Shown here one piece after another: positions 1 to 5,820 of a DNA stretch of 6,389 nt. Both the position numbers and the translations under genes were made by a program. Source of the DNA: CAXMWX01 sp051008185 (GTDB taxonomy: Bacteria > Pseudomonadota > Gammaproteobacteria > Eutrophobiales > Eutrophobiaceae); the NCBI GenBank assembly GCA_051008185.1, contig JBPCXW010000066.1, positions 1 through 6,389 of the forward strand. Reading direction: 5' to 3'. The first letter of the stretch is position 1; every line of letters begins with the position of its first letter. Below the pieces are notes generated by a model. That model saw only the letters and a list, made by a program, of their open reading frames with translations, made no database searches and was not told the DNA's origin.

Positions 1-57
1 GTGGCACAAGGGCGTAGCCCGTAGTGGCTCCGGTGGGGGGACATTGCTGAGTTTGTC
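1..57 (-). repeat. Edge of a G-rich palindromic repeat element
   Basis: This short non-coding stretch holds a GGGC-GTA-GCCC hairpin at 10-20, then the box GGTGGGGGGAC at 32-42 running into GACATTGCTG at 40-49. Both boxes recur as exact reverse complements at the other end of the window (6286-6296 and 6348-6357), so the two regions look like inverted copies or relatives of one dispersed element. The element probably continues upstream of the window. No reading frame is evident. The class (REP/BIME-like or a small non-autonomous transposable element) cannot be decided from two diverged copies. Confidence 0.5.
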
Positions 58-82
58 TCACACACTGCTTTGCTACACAGGC

Positions 83-110
83 TTGACATCCGCAAGAATG
101 CCCTTATATT
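83..110 (+). promoter_or_regulatory. groESL promoter, sigma70-type with heat-shock-like features
   Basis: TTGACA (83-88, perfect -35) and TATATT (105-110, five of six -10 bases) are separated by 16 nt. Transcription would begin inside or just before the CIRCE operator, the usual geometry for HrcA repression. The same segment also reads CTTGACA (82-88) and CCCTTATAT (101-109), which loosely resembles the sigma32 pattern CTTGAAA / CCCCATNT; overlapping vegetative and heat-shock recognition is possible but only inferred. Confidence 0.75.
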
Positions 111-111
111 G

Positions 112-138
112 TTAGCACTCACTCGGCAAGAGTGCTAA
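112..138 (+). promoter_or_regulatory. CIRCE operator (HrcA binding site)
   Basis: TTAGCACTC (112-120), nine-base spacer, GAGTGCTAA (130-138): an exact match to the CIRCE consensus with perfect 9-bp arms. CIRCE is bound by the heat-shock repressor HrcA, whose activity depends on GroEL, giving feedback control of groESL. It lies immediately downstream of the -10 element and 56 nt before the groES start codon, so it also forms a hairpin in the 5' untranslated RNA. It implies an hrcA gene elsewhere in the genome. Confidence 0.95.
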
Positions 139-194
139 TAACCACAAACTTATCCATATAAATCAATTAGTTAGTAAATCAGGAGGTTGTCATT

Positions 195-482
195 ATGAAA
201 ATACGTCCCTTACATGATCGGGTGATTGTGCGTCGGCTGGAGGAAGAAAAGACCTCCCCGGGCGGCATTGTTATCCCCGACAGTGCGGCGGAGAAACCCG
301 TGCAGGGCGAGGTCGTTGCCGCAGGTAACGGTAAATTGCTGGACAACGGCGAAGTCCGTGGTCTGGATGTGAAGCAAGGCGACAGGATCCTGTTCGGGAA
401 ATATTCCGGCACAGAGGTGAAAGTCGATGGTGAAGAACTGCTGGTGATGCGTGAAGACGACATCATGGGCGTCATAGAATAA
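195..482 (+). CDS. groES: Co-chaperonin GroES (Hsp10)
   Basis: GroES is the heptameric lid of the cytoplasmic GroEL folding chamber; it binds the apical domains of GroEL in an ATP-dependent way. The 95-aa product has the usual family length and opens with the typical MKIRPLHDR strand. The mobile loop spans about residues 16-32 and contains GGIVIP, with the hydrophobic tripeptide I25-V26-I27 that contacts GroEL. The C-terminal part keeps the family pattern GDRILFGKYSG...VMREDDIMGVI. The start is fixed by a perfect AGGAGG at 181-186, eight nt before ATG. It is first in a two-gene operon; groEL follows after 16 nt. Control is expected through the promoter at 83-110 and the CIRCE operator at 112-138. 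Nothing is abnormal in the sequence. Confidence 0.98.
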   Translation: MKIRPLHDRVIVRRLEEEKTSPGGIVIPDSAAEKPVQGEVVAAGNGKLLDNGEVRGLDVKQGDRILFGKYSGTEVKVDGEELLVMREDDIMGVIE

Positions 483-498
483 ATCAGGAGGCAAAACA

Positions 499-2133
499 AT
501 GAGTGCTAAAGAAGTAAGATTTGGTGATGATGCCCGTTCCCGTATGGTGAAAGGTATCAATACCCTCGCAAATGCCGTCAAACAGACATTGGGGCCCAAG
601 GGCCGTAATGTTGTACTGGAAAAAAGTTTTGGCGCACCTACCGTAACCAAAGATGGTGTCTCAGTCGCGAAAGAGATTGAACTGGAAGACAAGTTTGAAA
701 ACATGGGCGCACAGATGGTCAAGGAAGTTGCTTCCAAGACCTCTGATGTCGCCGGCGATGGCACCACTACCGCCACCGTTCTGGCACAAGCCATCGTGCG
801 TGAAGGCCTGAAGGCGGTTGCCGCCGGTCACAGCCCGATGGATGTCAAACGCGGTGTTGATGTGGCCGTGACCACCGCGGTGGCCGAACTGGAAAAGATC
901 TCCAAGCCGTGTGAAGACAGCAAGGCGATTGCGCAGGTCGGTACTATTTCCGCTAACTCGGATGAAGACATCGGCAAGAATATCGCGGACGCGATGGACA
1001 AGGTCGGTAAGGAAGGTGTGATCACCGTTGAAGAAGGCTCAGGGCTGGACAACGAACTGGATGTGGTTGAAGGAATGCAGTTTGATCGCGGTTATCTGTC
1101 GCCCTACTTCATCAACAATCAGGACACGATGAGTGTTGAGTTGGAAGCACCGTATGTGCTGTTGCACGACAAGAAGATCTCCAATGTGCGTGAGCTGTTG
1201 CCGGTGCTGGAGGGTGTCGCCAAGTCCGGTAAGTCGTTGCTGATTATCGCCGAAGACATTGAAGGTGAGGCGCTGGCTACTCTGGTGGTGAATAATATGC
1301 GCGGTATCGTCAAGGTCGCTGCGGTCAAGGCACCGGGGTTTGGTGATCGTCGCAAGGCGATGCTGGAAGATATCGCTATCCTGACCGGTGGGACGGTAGT
1401 CTCCGAGGAAGTCGGTCTGTCACTGGAGAAGGCTACTCTGGAAGATCTGGGCGGCACCAAGCGTGTCCAAATCACCAAGGAGAACACGACCATCATTGAC
1501 GGTGCCGGTAAAACCGCCGACATTGAAGGCCGTGTGAAGCAAATCCGTGCGCAGATTGAGGAATCCACTTCGGATTACGATCGCGAAAAACTGCAAGAGC
1601 GTGTGGCCAAACTGGCCGGCGGTGTTGCGGTGATCAAGGTCGGTGCGGCGACAGAGGTTGAGATGAAAGAGAAGAAGGCCCGCGTTGAGGATGCCTTGCA
1701 TTCCACCCGCGCCGCGGTGCAAGAGGGTGTGGTACCCGGCGGCGGGGTCGCGTTGATTCGCGCCCAGGCGGCGGTGGGCAAGACCAAGGGCAAGAATGAC
1801 GATCAGCAGACCGGGATTTCTATTCTGGTTCGTGCTCTGGAAGAGCCGTTGCGTCAGATCGTGACCAATGCCGGTGAGGAAGCCTCTGTCATCCTGAATC
1901 AGGTGGCCGAGGGTGGCGGTAACCACGGTTACAACGCCGCTACCGGTGAGTTCGGTGACATGATCGGGATGGGTATTCTGGACCCGACCAAGGTGACCCG
2001 TTTTGCGTTGCAAAACGCCGCCTCGGTTGCCGGTTTGTTACTGACTACCGAGGCCATGGTGGCCGAGTTGCCGAAAGAGGAAGCCCCGCCGGGTATGCCG
2101 CCTGACATGGGTGGCATGGGCGGTATGATGTAA
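499..2133 (+). CDS. groEL: Chaperonin GroEL (Hsp60)
   Basis: GroEL is the ATP-driven double-ring chaperonin that encloses unfolded cytoplasmic proteins under the GroES lid. The 544-aa product aligns without gaps to the E. coli protein over the N-terminal equatorial domain: T30-LGPKGRN nucleotide loop, D52, and the D87-GTTT motif that coordinates magnesium and phosphate. The apical domain shows DRGYLSPYFIN and the KISNVRELLPVLE helix used for substrate and GroES binding, and the intermediate domain has the VEDALHSTRAAVQEG segment containing the catalytic aspartate (398 in E. coli numbering). The C-terminal tail is GMPPDMGGMGGMM, shorter than the four GGM repeats of E. coli. Start: ATG after AGGAGG at 486-491. 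It is co-transcribed with groES and ends 20 bp before a hairpin terminator. One intact copy is present here; whether others exist elsewhere cannot be seen. Confidence 0.99.
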   Translation: MSAKEVRFGDDARSRMVKGINTLANAVKQTLGPKGRNVVLEKSFGAPTVTKDGVSVAKEIELEDKFENMGAQMVKEVASKTSDVAGDGTTTATVLAQAIVREGLKAVAAGHSPMDVKRGVDVAVTTAVAELEKISKPCEDSKAIAQVGTISANSDEDIGKNIADAMDKVGKEGVITVEEGSGLDNELDVVEGMQFDRGYLSPYFINNQDTMSVELEAPYVLLHDKKISNVRELLPVLEGVAKSGKSLLIIAEDIEGEALATLVVNNMRGIVKVAAVKAPGFGDRRKAMLEDIAILTGGTVVSEEVGLSLEKATLEDLGGTKRVQITKENTTIIDGAGKTADIEGRVKQIRAQIEESTSDYDREKLQERVAKLAGGVAVIKVGAATEVEMKEKKARVEDALHSTRAAVQEGVVPGGGVALIRAQAAVGKTKGKNDDQQTGISILVRALEEPLRQIVTNAGEEASVILNQVAEGGGNHGYNAATGEFGDMIGMGILDPTKVTRFALQNAASVAGLLLTTEAMVAELPKEEAPPGMPPDMGGMGGMM

Positions 2134-2152
2134 GATCGTCTGGTGCTTCTGT

Positions 2153-2190
2153 AAAAAAACCCGCCTCCTGAACAGGGGCGGGTTTTTTTT
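2153..2190. terminator. Bidirectional intrinsic terminator between groEL and rho
   Basis: A run of seven A (2153-2159) precedes CCCGCC (2160-2165), which pairs with GGCGGG (2177-2182), followed by eight T (2183-2190). A bulged T at 2166 and a CC/GG pair (2167-2168 with 2175-2176) extend the stem. With A-tract and T-tract on opposite sides, the hairpin has a U-tail in either direction, so it should stop groESL transcription on the plus strand and rho transcription on the minus strand, whose stop codon is at 2210-2212. Confidence 0.93.
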
Positions 2191-2209
2191 ATCCGTAGTT
2201 TGCGCGGTA

Positions 2210-3469
2210 TCAGCCTTTTTTCATTGCGTCAAAGAAGCTGGCGTTGTTTTTGGTGGCCTTCAGACGTTCCAGCAAAAACTCCATTGCGGCGACGGGCTCC
2301 ATCGGATGCAACAGTTTGCGCAGTATCCGCACCTTCTGTAATTCTTCCGCATCGGTTAGCAGTTCTTCCCGGCGTGTACCGGAGCGGTTGATGAAGATGG
2401 CGGGGTAAATACGTTTTTCGGCGATCTCCCTGTCCAGATGCAATTCCATATTGCCGGTGCCCTTGAATTCCTCATAAATGACTTCGTCCATACGCGAGCC
2501 GGTGTCAATCAGTGCGGTGGCGATGATGGTCAGACTGCCGCCTTCCTCTATATTCCGGGCCGCCCCGAAAAAACGTTTGGGCTTTTGCAGGGCATTGGCA
2601 TCCACGCCGCCGGTGAGCACCTTGCCGGAGGCCGGTACCACCGTGTTATAGGCGCGTGCCAGACGGGTGATGGAATCCAGCAGGATGACTACATCGGTTT
2701 TATGCTCGGCCAGTCTTTTGGCGTGTTCTATCGCCATGTCCGCCACCTGCACATGACGCGTGGCGGGTTCGTCAAAGGTGCTGGAGATGACCTCGCCGCG
2801 TACCGAGCGTTGCATCTCCGTTACTTCCTCCGGTCGCTCATCTATCAGTAGCACTATCAGGTGGCATTCGGGATGGTTGTTGGTGATGGAGTGGGCAATG
2901 GATTGCAGAATCATCGTCTTGCCTGCCTTCGGTGGCGATACGATCAAGCCGCGTTGCCCCCTGCCGATGGGGGCGACCAAATCAATGATGCGCGGGGTCA
3001 GGTCTTCGGTGCTGCCGTTACCGACCTCCAGTTTCAGGCGTTCCTCTGCAAATAGCGGGGTCAGGTTTTCAAAGATGATTTTGTTTTTGATTTTTTCCGG
3101 CGGTTCAAAGTTGATCTCACTTACCTTGAGCAAGGCGAAGTAGCGCTCACCGTCTTTGGGCGGCCTGATCTTGCCGGAGACATTGTCGCCGGTACGCAGG
3201 TTGAAGCGCCTTATCTGGCTGGGGGAGACATAGATATCATCCGGCCCGGCGAGATAGGAACTGTCTGCAGAGCGTAGAAAGCCGAAGCCGTCTTGCAGTA
3301 TTTCCAGCACTCCATCGCCGTGTATATCTTCTCCTTTTTTGGCATGTGCCTTGAGGATTTCAAAGATGACATCTTGTTTGCGGGAACGGGCCAGGCCGTC
3401 AAGTCCAAGGGATTCTGATAGGGAAACCAGATCAGATGCGGGTTGTCGTTTAAGTTCTGTAAGGTTCAT
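2210..3469 (-). CDS. rho: Transcription termination factor Rho
   Basis: Rho is the hexameric RNA-dependent ATPase and helicase that ends transcription at C-rich, G-poor (rut) RNA. The 419-aa product has the same length and residue numbering as E. coli Rho. Seen in order: N-terminal helix bundle beginning MNLTELK; cold-shock-like RNA-binding domain with DGFGFLR (F62, F64) and Y80; P-loop PPKAGKT (K181, K184, T185); catalytic D210-E211-R212; Walker B ILLDS (D265, S266); Q-loop around K283; R-loop D322-TGS-R326 (lysine in E. coli, a conservative change); arginine finger R366. The start was chosen at MNLTELK by homology. An in-frame GTG at 3521-3523 would add 18 residues not seen in the E. coli protein. 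No Shine-Dalgarno sequence precedes the ATG; the upstream 49 nt contain no G at all, which may reflect autogenous control. It lies downstream of trxA, as in E. coli. Confidence 0.98.
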   Translation of the reverse strand: MNLTELKRQPASDLVSLSESLGLDGLARSRKQDVIFEILKAHAKKGEDIHGDGVLEILQDGFGFLRSADSSYLAGPDDIYVSPSQIRRFNLRTGDNVSGKIRPPKDGERYFALLKVSEINFEPPEKIKNKIIFENLTPLFAEERLKLEVGNGSTEDLTPRIIDLVAPIGRGQRGLIVSPPKAGKTMILQSIAHSITNNHPECHLIVLLIDERPEEVTEMQRSVRGEVISSTFDEPATRHVQVADMAIEHAKRLAEHKTDVVILLDSITRLARAYNTVVPASGKVLTGGVDANALQKPKRFFGAARNIEEGGSLTIIATALIDTGSRMDEVIYEEFKGTGNMELHLDREIAEKRIYPAIFINRSGTRREELLTDAEELQKVRILRKLLHPMEPVAAMEFLLERLKATKNNASFFDAMKKG

Positions 3470-3518
3470 AGGTGTAATAGGTGTAGATTGAGTTATAAGG
3501 TTTGATGGAAAAGGTGGA
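3470..3518 (-). promoter_or_regulatory. C-rich, G-free tract before rho: rut-like leader
   Basis: On the rho-coding strand these 49 bases contain 18 C, 16 T, 15 A and no G, and they end directly at the rho start codon. Long C-rich, G-poor unstructured RNA is what Rho itself loads on, and E. coli rho is known to be autoregulated by premature termination in its leader. The tract therefore reads as a candidate Rho-loading site for feedback control. It also explains the lack of a Shine-Dalgarno sequence. The function is inferred from composition and position only. Confidence 0.45.
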
Positions 3519-3555
3519 CACACTTCAGGCTGTGTCTGTGGCAGACAACCTGTCC
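3516..3555 (-). other. Imperfect hairpin in the rho leader
   Basis: On the minus strand CAGG (3552-3549) can pair with CCTG (3529-3526), and inside it TGTCTG (3547-3542) pairs with CAGACA (3538-3533) around a three-base loop. GGA (3555-3553) and TCC (3518-3516) may add an outer stem. No U-run follows at once, so it is not a standard intrinsic terminator. It ends just before the G-free tract and could shape access to it. Confidence 0.3.
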
Positions 3556-3680
3556 GGATTTGCGGGGTTCTCGTTGGGAACTGTTTATTTCCAGAGAGGT
3601 TATGATGCCAAAATTAGCACGGTCTTCTTCCTGCGTCCAGTGGATTTTTACTGCATATACTCCGATAAATCAAGGATGGA

Positions 3681-3686
3681 ATTATA
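3681..3686 (-). promoter_or_regulatory. Possible -10 element for rho
   Basis: The minus strand reads a perfect TATAAT here, in the AT-rich gap between trxA and rho. No hexamer resembling TTGACA is found 15-19 nt upstream, so the call is weak. If used, it gives a leader of roughly 200 nt before the rho ATG, comparable to the long untranslated leader of E. coli rho. The trxA-rho gap shows no intrinsic terminator, so rho may also be reached by read-through from trxA. Confidence 0.25.
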
Positions 3687-3758
3687 CAACTTTTTCAGGT
3701 CATATTGTAGGTTTTCTCACATTTTCAATTAGTTGTGTCGGGGATCTGTGGTATTTCC

Positions 3759-4085
3759 CTAAATCACATTGTCAATAAAAGCGGACAGTTGCGATTTTGA
3801 CATTGCCCCTACCTTGGTGTCAATGACTTCACCGCCTTTGAATATCATCAATGCCGGGATACCCCGTACCGCATATTTTCGCGCCGTCTCGGGGTTTTCA
3901 TCAACATTCATTTTAGCAACTTTCAGTCGCTCACCATACTCATCCGCGACCTCATCCAGAATAGGGGCAATCATCTTGCAAGGGCCGCACCATTCCGCCC
4001 AGTAATCAACCATCACCGGGGTCTCGGAATTTAAAACATCTTGTTCAAAACTGCTGTCTGATATATGAAAGATTTTGTCGCTCAT
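3759..4085 (-). CDS. trxA: Thioredoxin 1
   Basis: Cytoplasmic thioredoxin reduces protein disulfides (for example ribonucleotide reductase and methionine sulfoxide reductase) and is itself recycled by thioredoxin reductase with NADPH. The 108-aa product is the length of E. coli TrxA (109). The active site is W32-C33-G34-P35-C36 within the family signature WAEWCGPCKMIAP, the buried aspartate is D27 in VDYW, and the cis-proline is P77 in RGIPA. The start at MSDKIFH is chosen by homology with E. coli MSDKIIH. The open frame continues 67 codons upstream, but that part has no thioredoxin similarity and overlaps the promoter region. The Shine-Dalgarno signal is poor: AGAGGA lies 13 nt before ATG. 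The gene is transcribed toward rho, with 289 bp between them, and diverges from lptM-lysA. Confidence 0.97.
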   Translation of the reverse strand: MSDKIFHISDSSFEQDVLNSETPVMVDYWAEWCGPCKMIAPILDEVADEYGERLKVAKMNVDENPETARKYAVRGIPALMIFKGGEVIDTKVGAMSKSQLSAFIDNVI

Positions 4086-4126
4086 AACGGGTATTGTATC
4101 CTCTGCTGTGGTTTCTTGCGGGGGGA

Positions 4127-4153
4127 TGTCGGGTATTATGGTGGCACCCGACA
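4127..4153. promoter_or_regulatory. Operator-like inverted repeat over the trxA -10 element
   Basis: TGTCGGGT (4127-4134) and ACCCGACA (4146-4153) are perfect 8-bp inverted arms separated by 11 bases, and the spacer contains the trxA -10 hexamer. The 19-bp centre-to-centre distance suits a dimeric regulator contacting two successive major grooves on one face. I do not recognise the motif as a known operator. An RNA hairpin role is less likely because the sequence begins at or before the expected transcription start. Confidence 0.4.
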
Positions 4154-4163
4154 CCGATTTCAA
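4135..4163 (-). promoter_or_regulatory. trxA promoter (sigma70-type)
   Basis: On the minus strand TTGAAA (4163-4158, five of six -35 bases) is followed by a 17-nt spacer and CATAAT (4140-4135, five of six -10 bases). Transcription would start about 4128, giving an untranslated leader of roughly 40 nt before the trxA ATG at 4085. The -10 hexamer sits between the arms of the inverted repeat 4127-4153. Confidence 0.7.
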
Positions 4164-4192
4164 GCCGGAATTGTGATTTTGCCGATTTTTGT

Positions 4193-4224
4193 TTGACATC
4201 CCGCCCCGGCTTGCGGAAGATAAT
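4193..4224 (+). promoter_or_regulatory. Possible promoter for lptM-lysA
   Basis: A perfect TTGACA (4193-4198) lies upstream of GATAAT (4219-4224), but the 20-nt spacer is longer than usual; at 17-18 nt the hexamers (GAAGAT, AAGATA) are poor. It is the best sigma70-like candidate between the divergent trxA and lptM genes. Its -35 is about 30 bp from the trxA -35 on the opposite strand. Confidence 0.3.
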
Positions 4225-4257
4225 CCCCATCTTTCAGGGGCTTCCGGTACCCCCCTG
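4225..4257 (+). other. Alternative hairpins in the lptM leader
   Basis: GGGG (4237-4240) can pair either with CCCC upstream (4225-4228) or, as CAGGGG (4235-4240), with CCCCTG downstream (4252-4257) around an 11-nt loop. The two stems exclude each other. Neither is followed by a U-run and the downstream stem ends 20 nt before the lptM ATG, leaving the ribosome-binding site free. It may be chance in a GC-rich leader. Confidence 0.2.
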
Positions 4258-4277
4258 ACCCTGAGTGGAGAATACGC

Positions 4278-4403
4278 ATGAGACATCTTTTCATCCTGCT
4301 GTTGCTTGGTCTGGCCGCTTGCGGCCAGAAGGGTGATCTGTATCTGCCTGACCGGACGGCGGCCATCGGGCCGTTATCCTGCCACACATCCTGTCACATC
4401 TGA
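4278..4403 (+). CDS. lptM: Short LptM-like (YifL family) outer-membrane lipoprotein
   Basis: The 41-aa product has a short hydrophobic signal (residues 4-14) and a lipobox L12-A13-A14-C15, so C15 should be lipidated. Directly after it comes the family signature CGQKGDLYLP, matching the CGxKGPLYxP motif of LptM/YifL lipoproteins. In E. coli LptM binds the LPS translocon LptD-LptE and supports its disulfide maturation at the outer membrane. The start is backed by TGGAG at 4266-4270, seven nt before ATG. The protein is shorter than E. coli LptM (about 67 aa): almost nothing follows the signature except a tail ending SCHTSCHI with two extra cysteines, C35 and C39. Placement just before lysA is a common arrangement in gammaproteobacteria and supports the call. 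The lysA start lies seven nt after its stop, suggesting coupled translation. Confidence 0.82.
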   Translation: MRHLFILLLLGLAACGQKGDLYLPDRTAAIGPLSCHTSCHI

Positions 4404-4410
4404 TACGCCG

Positions 4411-5649
4411 ATGCAAACCTTCCGTTTTATTGACGGCCTGCTGTATGCCGAGGATCTGCCTTTGGCCGACATCGCCGAGCGCTATGGCACGCCGTTGTAT
4501 GTTTATTCCCGCACCGCGATTGAACAGCAGTGGCACGCCTACGATCAAGCCCTGGGCGAGGCCGGGCATCTGATCTGTTATGCGGTAAAGGCCAACAGCA
4601 ATATCGCCATCCTGAACCTGCTGGCTGAATTGGGATCGGGCTTTGACATCGTCTCCGGCGGCGAACTGGAGCGGGTGCTTGAGGCGGGCGGCAAGCCGGA
4701 GAAGATCGTGTTTTCCGGGGTGGGAAAGACTGCGGCGGAGATGCGTCGGGCCTTGCAGGTTGGCATCAAGTGTTTCAATGTTGAATCAACAGGCGAGTTG
4801 CAACGGCTCAACAGCGTGGCGGCGGAGTTGTCGGTAACGGCCCCGGTTTCCATACGTGTCAATCCGGATGTGGACCCCGGCACTCATCCCTATATCGCGA
4901 CCGGGCAGCGGCAGAACAAGTTCGGTATTGATCTGGATCAAGCCTTGCAGGTGTATCGCAGTGCCGCCGAACTGCCGCACCTGAACCCGATCGGGATTGA
5001 TTGCCATATCGGTTCACAGATAACCAGCCTGCAACCCTACGCCGATGCGCTGGACAAGATACTGGCGTTGCTTGAGCAACTACAGGCCGAGGGCATACAG
5101 GTGGCGCATATTGATGTGGGCGGCGGTCTGGGTATTAGCTATGCCGACGAGGAGCCGCCCGCCATCGCGGATTTCGGTGCGCTGTTGCTGGAGCGAATAC
5201 CATCGCAGTACGAGGTGTTGCTGGAGCCGGGGCGTTCGGTGGTCGGCAATGCCGGTGTGTTGCTGACCACCGTTGAATACCTGAAGACCGGTAACGGCGG
5301 CAACTTTGCGATTGTTGATGCGGCGATGAATGATCTGCTACGCCCGGCCCTGTATCAAGCCTGGCAAAAGATAGAGCCGGTGGTGCAGTCTGACACCGGG
5401 CAACAGCTATGGGATATCGTCGGGCCGGTATGCGAAAGCGGTGATTTCCTCGGCCTGCAACGGCAACTGGGTTTGCAGGAGGGCACCGTGCTGGCGGTAT
5501 TTTCCGCCGGTGCTTATGGTTTTGTGATGAGTTCCAATTACAACAGCCGCCCACGGGCGGCGGAAATCCTGCTATCCGGCGGCGACAGCTTTGTTATACG
5601 GGAGCGTGAAACAACGGCCGATCTGTTCCGGGGTGAAAGTTTGTACTGA
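4411..5649 (+). CDS. lysA: Diaminopimelate decarboxylase
   Basis: LysA is the cytoplasmic PLP enzyme that decarboxylates meso-diaminopimelate to L-lysine, the last step of the DAP pathway. The 412-aa product has the usual length and fold-type III (alanine racemase-like) layout. In the N-terminal barrel: Y57-AVKAN with the PLP lysine K60, FDIVSGGELERVL, VFSGVGKT, RVNPDVD, H199-IGSQ, and the glycine-rich phosphate loop DVGGGLG (235-241). The substrate side shows E272-PGR, the GPVCESGD motif with catalytic C341, and the AGAYGFVMSSNYN segment with Y369. The start MQTFRFIDG fits related proteins (xxFxYRDGxLYAE). A longer frame upstream only overlaps lptM in another phase. No good Shine-Dalgarno is seen; coupling to lptM seven nt upstream probably supplies ribosomes. 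dapF, often next in this order, is absent; accessory DNA follows instead. No intrinsic terminator is visible after the stop. Confidence 0.98.
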   Translation: MQTFRFIDGLLYAEDLPLADIAERYGTPLYVYSRTAIEQQWHAYDQALGEAGHLICYAVKANSNIAILNLLAELGSGFDIVSGGELERVLEAGGKPEKIVFSGVGKTAAEMRRALQVGIKCFNVESTGELQRLNSVAAELSVTAPVSIRVNPDVDPGTHPYIATGQRQNKFGIDLDQALQVYRSAAELPHLNPIGIDCHIGSQITSLQPYADALDKILALLEQLQAEGIQVAHIDVGGGLGISYADEEPPAIADFGALLLERIPSQYEVLLEPGRSVVGNAGVLLTTVEYLKTGNGGNFAIVDAAMNDLLRPALYQAWQKIEPVVQSDTGQQLWDIVGPVCESGDFLGLQRQLGLQEGTVLAVFSAGAYGFVMSSNYNSRPRAAEILLSGGDSFVIRERETTADLFRGESLY

Positions 5650-5660
5650 CTCAGATACAT

Positions 5661-5688
5661 GTGAAAGGATAAAATGAATCGTTCAATA
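5661..5688 (+). repeat. Direct repeat, copy 1 (28 nt)
   Basis: Compared with 6243-6269, 25 of 28 aligned positions are identical, with one single-base gap and two substitutions. It begins GTGAAAGGATAAAATG and continues through AATCG and TCAATA. It contains a ribosome-binding site (AAAGGA), an ATG and the first codons for M-N-R-S-I. Copies 1 and 2 lie 582 bp apart and bracket the lipoprotein gene at 5807-6253. Confidence 0.75.
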
Positions 5689-5820
5689 ACTGTTTTATGT
5701 ATCCTGCTTACTACCCTATCTATGCGGAGAGGTGTCCCTAGAGGGACTTCAATCGTTAGTGGGAAAGCAAATTTCATGGAGGGGCCGTTAGGTCAAGATA
5801 AACTGTATGCAACACATTAA
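5674..5820 (+). CDS. Possible 48-aa reading frame with signal-like N-terminus
   Basis: A clear AAAGGA sits five nt before this ATG. The translation opens MNRSITVLCILLTTLS, which resembles a signal peptide or single membrane segment, but the remainder (about 32 residues, rich in G, R and K) shows no recognisable domain. The frame overlaps the first 14 nt of the following lipoprotein gene, which has a weak ribosome-binding site, so it could act as a leader that couples translation. It could equally be the front of a gene cut short by rearrangement: a small hairpin GTCCCT/AGGGAC at 5734-5747 lies where the signal-like part ends, and the same MNRSI start recurs at 6255. I do not recognise the product. 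Confidence 0.3.
   Translation: MNRSITVLCILLTTLSMRRGVPRGTSIVSGKANFMEGPLGQDKLYATH

Noticed and set aside
210..2117. Long minus-strand frames opposite groES and groEL
   Set aside because: They are shadows of a GC-rich, highly conserved coding sequence and carry no recognisable protein features.
3470..3523. GTG start at 3521-3523 that would extend Rho by 18 residues
   Set aside because: The extra segment is proline- and threonine-rich without similarity to E. coli Rho, whose product begins at MNLTEL; the extension corresponds to the G-free leader.
3502..3778. Two plus-strand open frames of 72-76 codons in the trxA-rho gap
   Set aside because: No ribosome-binding site, no recognisable domain, two overlapping alternatives in the same stretch, and antisense to the rho leader; they are likely chance frames.
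4086..4286. 67-codon upstream extension of the thioredoxin frame
   Set aside because: It runs through the trxA promoter and the lptM leader, and thioredoxin homology starts sharply at MSDKIFH.
4306..4410. Upstream in-frame extension of LysA from a TTG
   Set aside because: This stretch encodes the lipobox protein in another phase, and LysA similarity begins at MQTFRFIDG.
5787..5793. GTTAGGT, matching the GTTRRRY core of integron cassette sites, 13 nt before the lipoprotein ATG
   Set aside because: No matching RYYYAAC partner with paired inner boxes was found upstream, and no second core site follows the gene, so a cassette is not supported.
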